64,000 nt of DNA from Butyribacter intestini (lineage in GTDB: Bacteria; Bacillota; Clostridia; Lachnospirales; Lachnospiraceae): NCBI GenBank assembly GCA_001414325.1, contig LLKB01000001.1:1121699-1185698 (forward strand). Direction: 5' to 3'. The position numbers and the translations under genes were made by a program. This document shows positions 60,910 to 64,000 of the stretch, piece by piece; the stretch's first letter is position 1, and every line of letters begins with the position of its first letter. Below the pieces are notes generated by a model. It was not told the DNA's origin and did not search any database. It worked only from the letters and a program-made list of their open reading frames with translations.

Positions 60910-60940
60910 TTAACTGTATTAACATCCTTAATACAGTTAA
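60910..60940. promoter_or_regulatory. 31-bp perfect palindromic operator of the GntR/ABC operon
   Basis: TTAACTGTATTAA (60910-60922), 5 bases, then its exact complement TTAATACAGTTAA (60928-60940). It lies immediately downstream of the -10 box at 60942-60947, where binding would block transcription. Confidence 0.75.
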
Positions 60941-60941
60941 T

Positions 60942-60970
60942 ATATTAAAACAGGTTGGCACATTTGTCAA
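60942..60970 (-). promoter_or_regulatory. Promoter of the GntR/ABC operon
   Basis: -35 TTGACA (60970-60965) and -10 TAATAT (60947-60942) with a 17-base spacer. The -35 and spacer also form an AACAGGTTG/CAACCTGTT hairpin (60949-60976). Confidence 0.7.
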
Positions 60971-60999
60971 CCTGTTTTTGGAAAATTACATTTTTATAT

Positions 61000-61181
61000 G
61001 TAACAGTTCAGCCATAAAAAATAATTGACAATACTTGAGCTTGCTCATTGTATTGTTGATTATCTTTTTATGGTAGAATAGCCTTTCATTTCTGAAATGA
61101 AATAAACCAAAGCTGCTAAGCAGCGACTGACAGCTTGCTGGCAGGTTTATGAATTGAGGAAATAAAAGGCTGAACTGTTAC
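61000..61181. mobile_element. 182-bp MITE-like element, copy 2
   Basis: Same ends and length as 39123-39304. The flanks TTTTATAT and TTTTACAT suggest an 8-base target duplication with one change. The left half is nearly identical to copy 1; the right half differs at paired positions of the stem CATTTCTGAAATGAAATAAA while keeping GCTGCTAAGCAGC and CTGACAGCTTGCTGGCAG. It lies 30 bases upstream of the GntR promoter. Confidence 0.75.
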
Positions 61182-61185
61182 TTTT

Positions 61186-61316
61186 ACATAACAACGAATG
61201 CTCAGCTCGAAAACTTCGTTTTCTCGCTGGTCGTTTCACTCATATAATTTTCCAGAAAATCATTTTCCTGCAAGCAGGCACTGCTTTTCTTTGGAAAATT
61301 GCATTCGTTGTTATGT
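61186..61316. repeat. 131-bp structured element with 16-bp terminal inverted repeats
   Basis: ACATAACAACGAATGC (61186-61201) is the exact complement of 61301-61316. Inside are two further stems: GAAAAC-TTC-GTTTTC (about 61212-61226), and AATTTTCC/GGAAAATT, the latter enclosing CCTGC-AA-GCAGG. The whole folds as a three-way junction. It abuts the spoIVA stop (61316-61318) and lies 4 bases from the 182-bp element. It may be an RNA 3' structure of spoIVA or a small mobile element. Confidence 0.6.
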
Positions 61317-62803
61317 CATATGATAATGCATACAAGTCCGCCGTTGCTGTCATTTATTACTTTTTGTATCGTGTCCTGAAGTTTTACCTGACTTTCGTCA
61401 GTCAGCTTATTTACTTTCGATTCTATTCCCTCCTCAACAAGCTGTCGTACCGTCTTTCCAAATATGTTTGTGTCCCATATGCCCGACTGTCCATCCTCCG
61501 AAACTATATCCTCTCCGCCTGCGATATATCTGACAAGATCCTCTGCCTGCTCCTTTGTTCCGACTATCGGAGCTATCTCCGTTTCAATGTCAGCCTGTAT
61601 CAGGTGGATTGACGGACTTGTTGCTCTTAATTTTACACCAAATTTATTGCCATGATGTATAAGTTCCGGTTCATCTATCTTTATATCTTCTACTGATGGA
61701 GTTATTACTCCGTAGCCTTTCCTTTTTACCTCGGCAAGCGAATCGCTTATCTTTTCTATCTCCTGCCCTTTTTTGGCAAATTCTTTTAATATATGTATAA
61801 GTTCATACTCTCCCTTAATATCCATACCAACAAGTTCACTTAATATCTGATAATATTTTTCTTCATCAAATTTAACCGAGATGCTTACATTTCCGTTTGT
61901 CATATCAACACTGTTTATATCAAATTGTCTGATATATTCGCTGTCTGATAACATATTTTCCTTATTTATGTCACCTATGCAGCTTACTTTTGCAAGAATA
62001 TCCCTGACTTTTGATACAAGCTCTTGTTTAAGCCAATGACTTGTTTTAAGCATCTCAACCCATTTTGGCAGATAAAACGAAACCTGACTTACAGGAAATG
62101 AGTCAAGAATTTTTTTCATTATCCTGCTTACATCCTCACGGCTAAGCTGCATACAGTTAAGTGCTACAGGAGTTACTCCGGTTCTTTCTTTTATCTCATT
62201 TATCACATCTTTCGCCTTTTCGCCAAAAGGATTTGCCGAATTTACTATTACTATAAATGGTTTTCCTATGCTTTTTAATTCAGAAATAGTTTTATCTTCT
62301 GCGGCTTTATAGCTTTGTCTTGAAATATCTCCAAAACTACCATCGGTTGTTATAACTATTCCTATCGTTGAATGGTCATGTATCACTTTTTTCGTTCCAT
62401 ACTCAGCTGCCTTTGCAAAAGGCATCGGCTCCTCCGACCACGGAGTCATAACCATACGCTCACGCTCGCCCTCCATAAGTCCTCCTGCATCTTCCACGAT
62501 ATAGCCGACGCAGTCAACCATCCTGACTTTTATATCATTGCCATCAAAAAGGTTTATCTTTACCGCTTCTTTAGGAATAAATTTCGGCTCAGTAGTCATT
62601 ATGGTCTTTCCCTCCGCCGACTGAGGGAGTTCATCCATTGCACGCTTTCTGTCATTTTCATCCCTGATGCCCGGAAGTACAAACATTTCCATAAATTTCT
62701 TTATAAATGTTGACTTTCCTGTTCTGACCGGACCGCAGACTCCAAGATAAAACTCGCCGTTCGTACGCTTTGAAATATCATTATATACACTATATTCTTC
62801 CAT
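61316..62803 (-). CDS. spoIVA: Stage IV sporulation protein A
   Basis: This ATPase forms the basement layer of the spore coat. About 495 residues: MEEYSVYNDISKRTNGEFYL, Walker A VCGPVRTGKSTFIKKF, PKAVKINLFDG-like EAVKINLFDGNDIKVRMVDC with VGYIV, a middle domain, and the conserved C-terminal tail GGLVCIII. The length and sequence are typical, so the organism probably has a sporulation programme. The start at 62803 follows GGAG. It is expressed alone, after a terminator from the upstream gene. Confidence 0.96.
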   Translation of the reverse strand: MEEYSVYNDISKRTNGEFYLGVCGPVRTGKSTFIKKFMEMFVLPGIRDENDRKRAMDELPQSAEGKTIMTTEPKFIPKEAVKINLFDGNDIKVRMVDCVGYIVEDAGGLMEGERERMVMTPWSEEPMPFAKAAEYGTKKVIHDHSTIGIVITTDGSFGDISRQSYKAAEDKTISELKSIGKPFIVIVNSANPFGEKAKDVINEIKERTGVTPVALNCMQLSREDVSRIMKKILDSFPVSQVSFYLPKWVEMLKTSHWLKQELVSKVRDILAKVSCIGDINKENMLSDSEYIRQFDINSVDMTNGNVSISVKFDEEKYYQILSELVGMDIKGEYELIHILKEFAKKGQEIEKISDSLAEVKRKGYGVITPSVEDIKIDEPELIHHGNKFGVKLRATSPSIHLIQADIETEIAPIVGTKEQAEDLVRYIAGGEDIVSEDGQSGIWDTNIFGKTVRQLVEEGIESKVNKLTDESQVKLQDTIQKVINDSNGGLVCIII

Positions 62804-62904
62804 ACATACCGCTCCCATATATATTTTTTATGACTGTTATGCAGGTTTAACTATTACCCATAGTCACATTATCTAATTATATATATGAGCTGATGAATAA
62901 AAAA

Positions 62905-62930
62905 ATGAGCAAAAAATAAATTTTGCTCAT
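62905..62930 (-). terminator. Intrinsic terminator of the AAA-ATPase-like gene
   Basis: ATGAGCAAAA and TTTTGCTCAT are exact complements with a 6-base loop, followed by TTTTTTTATT on the minus strand. Confidence 0.85.
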
Positions 62931-62942
62931 CTTAATTTTTAA

Positions 62943-64000
62943 CTATTTGTTTTTACTGTACTTTTCGATAATGCACTCATGTTTTTTACCGGACCTATCA
63001 TAATTGAGACCAACCATTAAAATATTTCCCGTGTAGTCTGATAATGACTCTGTATATTTCTTATCCTTAATCTGCTGCATCGCAGTTTTGGCATTTTTAT
63101 TCCATTTAAGTTCAACAACAAGTGCAGGATATTCATCTGTATATTCGGGTTTTGGAAGATAAACAAAATCTGCAAACCCACGACCCGACGGCATTTCTCT
63201 TATCGGTTTATAATAATACTGCATCGAGCTTAAATAGGCAATCGTAAGCACACTGCTGAGAGAATTTTCATTATTATATTGAATAACAGATACATACTGT
63301 AAATGTATTTTTTCAATCTGTTCTGCCACTTTCCGGCTATCCATATCTATAGTCGCATCAAGCAGATTTTCAGATTCCTGTTGAAATGAATCGAATTCAT
63401 TCCATCTTTTACTCTCAACCGCATTTTTTAACTCTTGTCTTATCTCTTCATTTGGGATAAATGCGGATTTTTTCACCTCATCATAACCTATATAACCTAA
63501 ATGAATAAGATAAGTAAGTACATCATCTTTGCTTTTAAAATTCACAGTATCATTTCTGAATGTAGTTGTATTGACCTTTATAGTATCCCCTGAAAGCATT
63601 TCTATAATTGAAGTCTTAAGACCATCATAATTCATATTTATAAGAGGTACTATCGCATCGTACGATGCTGTTTCCGACCAATAACTCTTAAAACTGCCCT
63701 TGAGTAACACGCTGACAACCGCTTTTGGATTGTAAACCTGATATTCTTCCAAAATATATCCATCATACCATCTTTTTACTTTTTCAAAGTCTTTATTATA
63801 GTTTTTGCAAAGTGCTTTCACCTCATCATCTGTAAAACCTATATAAGATGCAAACGCACCTGCACTAAGCATGGTAAATTCATCGAAATTATTTAATGCT
63901 GACTGTGTCTTTTCTTTCTTAATCGGTAAAATTCCGGTAATATAAGCAAGCTGTATATATTTTGTCGGCTCAACACCTTTAAACATACCTCTTAAAAAAT
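62943..64000 (-). CDS. AAA-ATPase-like protein with C-terminal PD-(D/E)XK nuclease domain (partial, 5' end beyond the window)
   Basis: The visible 352 or so codons are in frame to the right edge (FLRGMFKGVEPTKYIQLAYI). They contain the AAA-ATPase_like part with AYITGILPIKKEKTQSALNN, WYDGYILEEYQVYNPKAV and LINMNYDGLKTSIIEML, and the PDDEXK_9 nuclease with GRGFADFVYLPKPEYTDE then PALVVELKWN (Asp, Glu-x-Lys) and CIIEKY at the end. The N-terminal P-loop is outside. The family is abundant in gut Bacteroidetes and Firmicutes and its function is unknown. It is the intact relative of the deletion derivative at 23075-24293. Confidence 0.88.
   Translation of the reverse strand, partial: FLRGMFKGVEPTKYIQLAYITGILPIKKEKTQSALNNFDEFTMLSAGAFASYIGFTDDEVKALCKNYNKDFEKVKRWYDGYILEEYQVYNPKAVVSVLLKGSFKSYWSETASYDAIVPLINMNYDGLKTSIIEMLSGDTIKVNTTTFRNDTVNFKSKDDVLTYLIHLGYIGYDEVKKSAFIPNEEIRQELKNAVESKRWNEFDSFQQESENLLDATIDMDSRKVAEQIEKIHLQYVSVIQYNNENSLSSVLTIAYLSSMQYYYKPIREMPSGRGFADFVYLPKPEYTDEYPALVVELKWNKNAKTAMQQIKDKKYTESLSDYTGNILMVGLNYDRSGKKHECIIEKYSKNK

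Noticed and set aside
61182-61316. A standard intrinsic terminator for spoIVA.
   Set aside because: The stem is far longer than usual, encloses two further stems and has no T-tract on the minus-strand side.

Overview
The window reads as a chromosomal segment of a low-GC, anaerobic, potentially spore-forming Firmicute, most likely a member of the Lachnospiraceae. The evidence is AT-rich intergenic DNA, strong AGGAGG-type ribosome binding sites, type III glutamine synthetase (GlnN), PPi-dependent phosphofructokinase, SpoIVA, RemA, RpoZ with an acidic tail, and acetate kinase next to rpmF. Almost every gene is on the minus strand; the exceptions are a PdaA-like deacetylase (24567-25370) and carbamate kinase (53397-54329).

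Layout from low to high coordinate, with genes mostly read right to left. 1-2962: a two-component/ABC module (histidine kinase start at the left edge, permease, ATPase, OmpR-type regulator). 3083-7837: dTDP-rhamnose genes rfbA, rfbB and rfbD, followed by a Lon-like AAA+ ATPase without a protease domain. 8099-10751: a MerR-methyltransferase fusion and PPi-PFK. 10949-14242: an orphan Big_2 fragment and a MacB-like ABC/FtsX pair. 14544-17149: pyrimidine nucleoside salvage (udp, cdd, deoB). 17297-23024: aldo/keto reductase, a heterodimeric ABC exporter and its TetR regulator. 23075-24293: a deletion derivative of an AAA-ATPase-like/PD-(D/E)XK gene whose intact relative enters at the right edge (62943-64000). 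25483-29256: an operon of an ornithine-cyclodeaminase-family enzyme, AraC regulator, PII protein and amino acid permease. 29639-30335: decayed remnants of an AlbA_2-domain protein and a BREX PglZ. 30510-34102: a four-gene flavin/iron-sulfur dehydrogenase of the opine/hydroxyproline type.

The right half holds dtd, a secreted beta-helix protein, rpmF-ackA, DegV, a DUF2325 protein, proS, three tandem tRNA-Glu(CTC) genes, ComFB, a cell-wall amidase, lepB, the yicC-remA-gmk-rpoZ housekeeping cluster, an AI-2E-family permease, glnN, a GH43 glycosidase, arcC, alaS, a YtrA/GntR-controlled ABC transporter and spoIVA.

The most unusual content is between the genes. (1) A 182-bp element with GTAACAGTTCAGCC termini and apparent 8-bp target duplications occurs twice in full, once as a half copy with compensatory hairpin changes, and as solo ends; the ends and duplication size resemble the IS66 family. 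(2) A 27-bp hairpin repeat is placed directly before three start codons. (3) A second motif (hairpin GCGGAT/ATCCGC preceded by a GTGTTATGAGCAGGCAG-like stretch) occurs in at least six gene leaders, always oriented with the downstream gene. (4) The two operons of the presumed imino-acid/opine pathway share a 23-bp site and a similar terminator-type hairpin upstream. (5) A 131-bp element next to spoIVA folds as a three-way junction. (6) A 40-bp hairpin occurs in the glnN leader and at the alaS 3' end. Several promoter/operator pairs are also clear enough to annotate.
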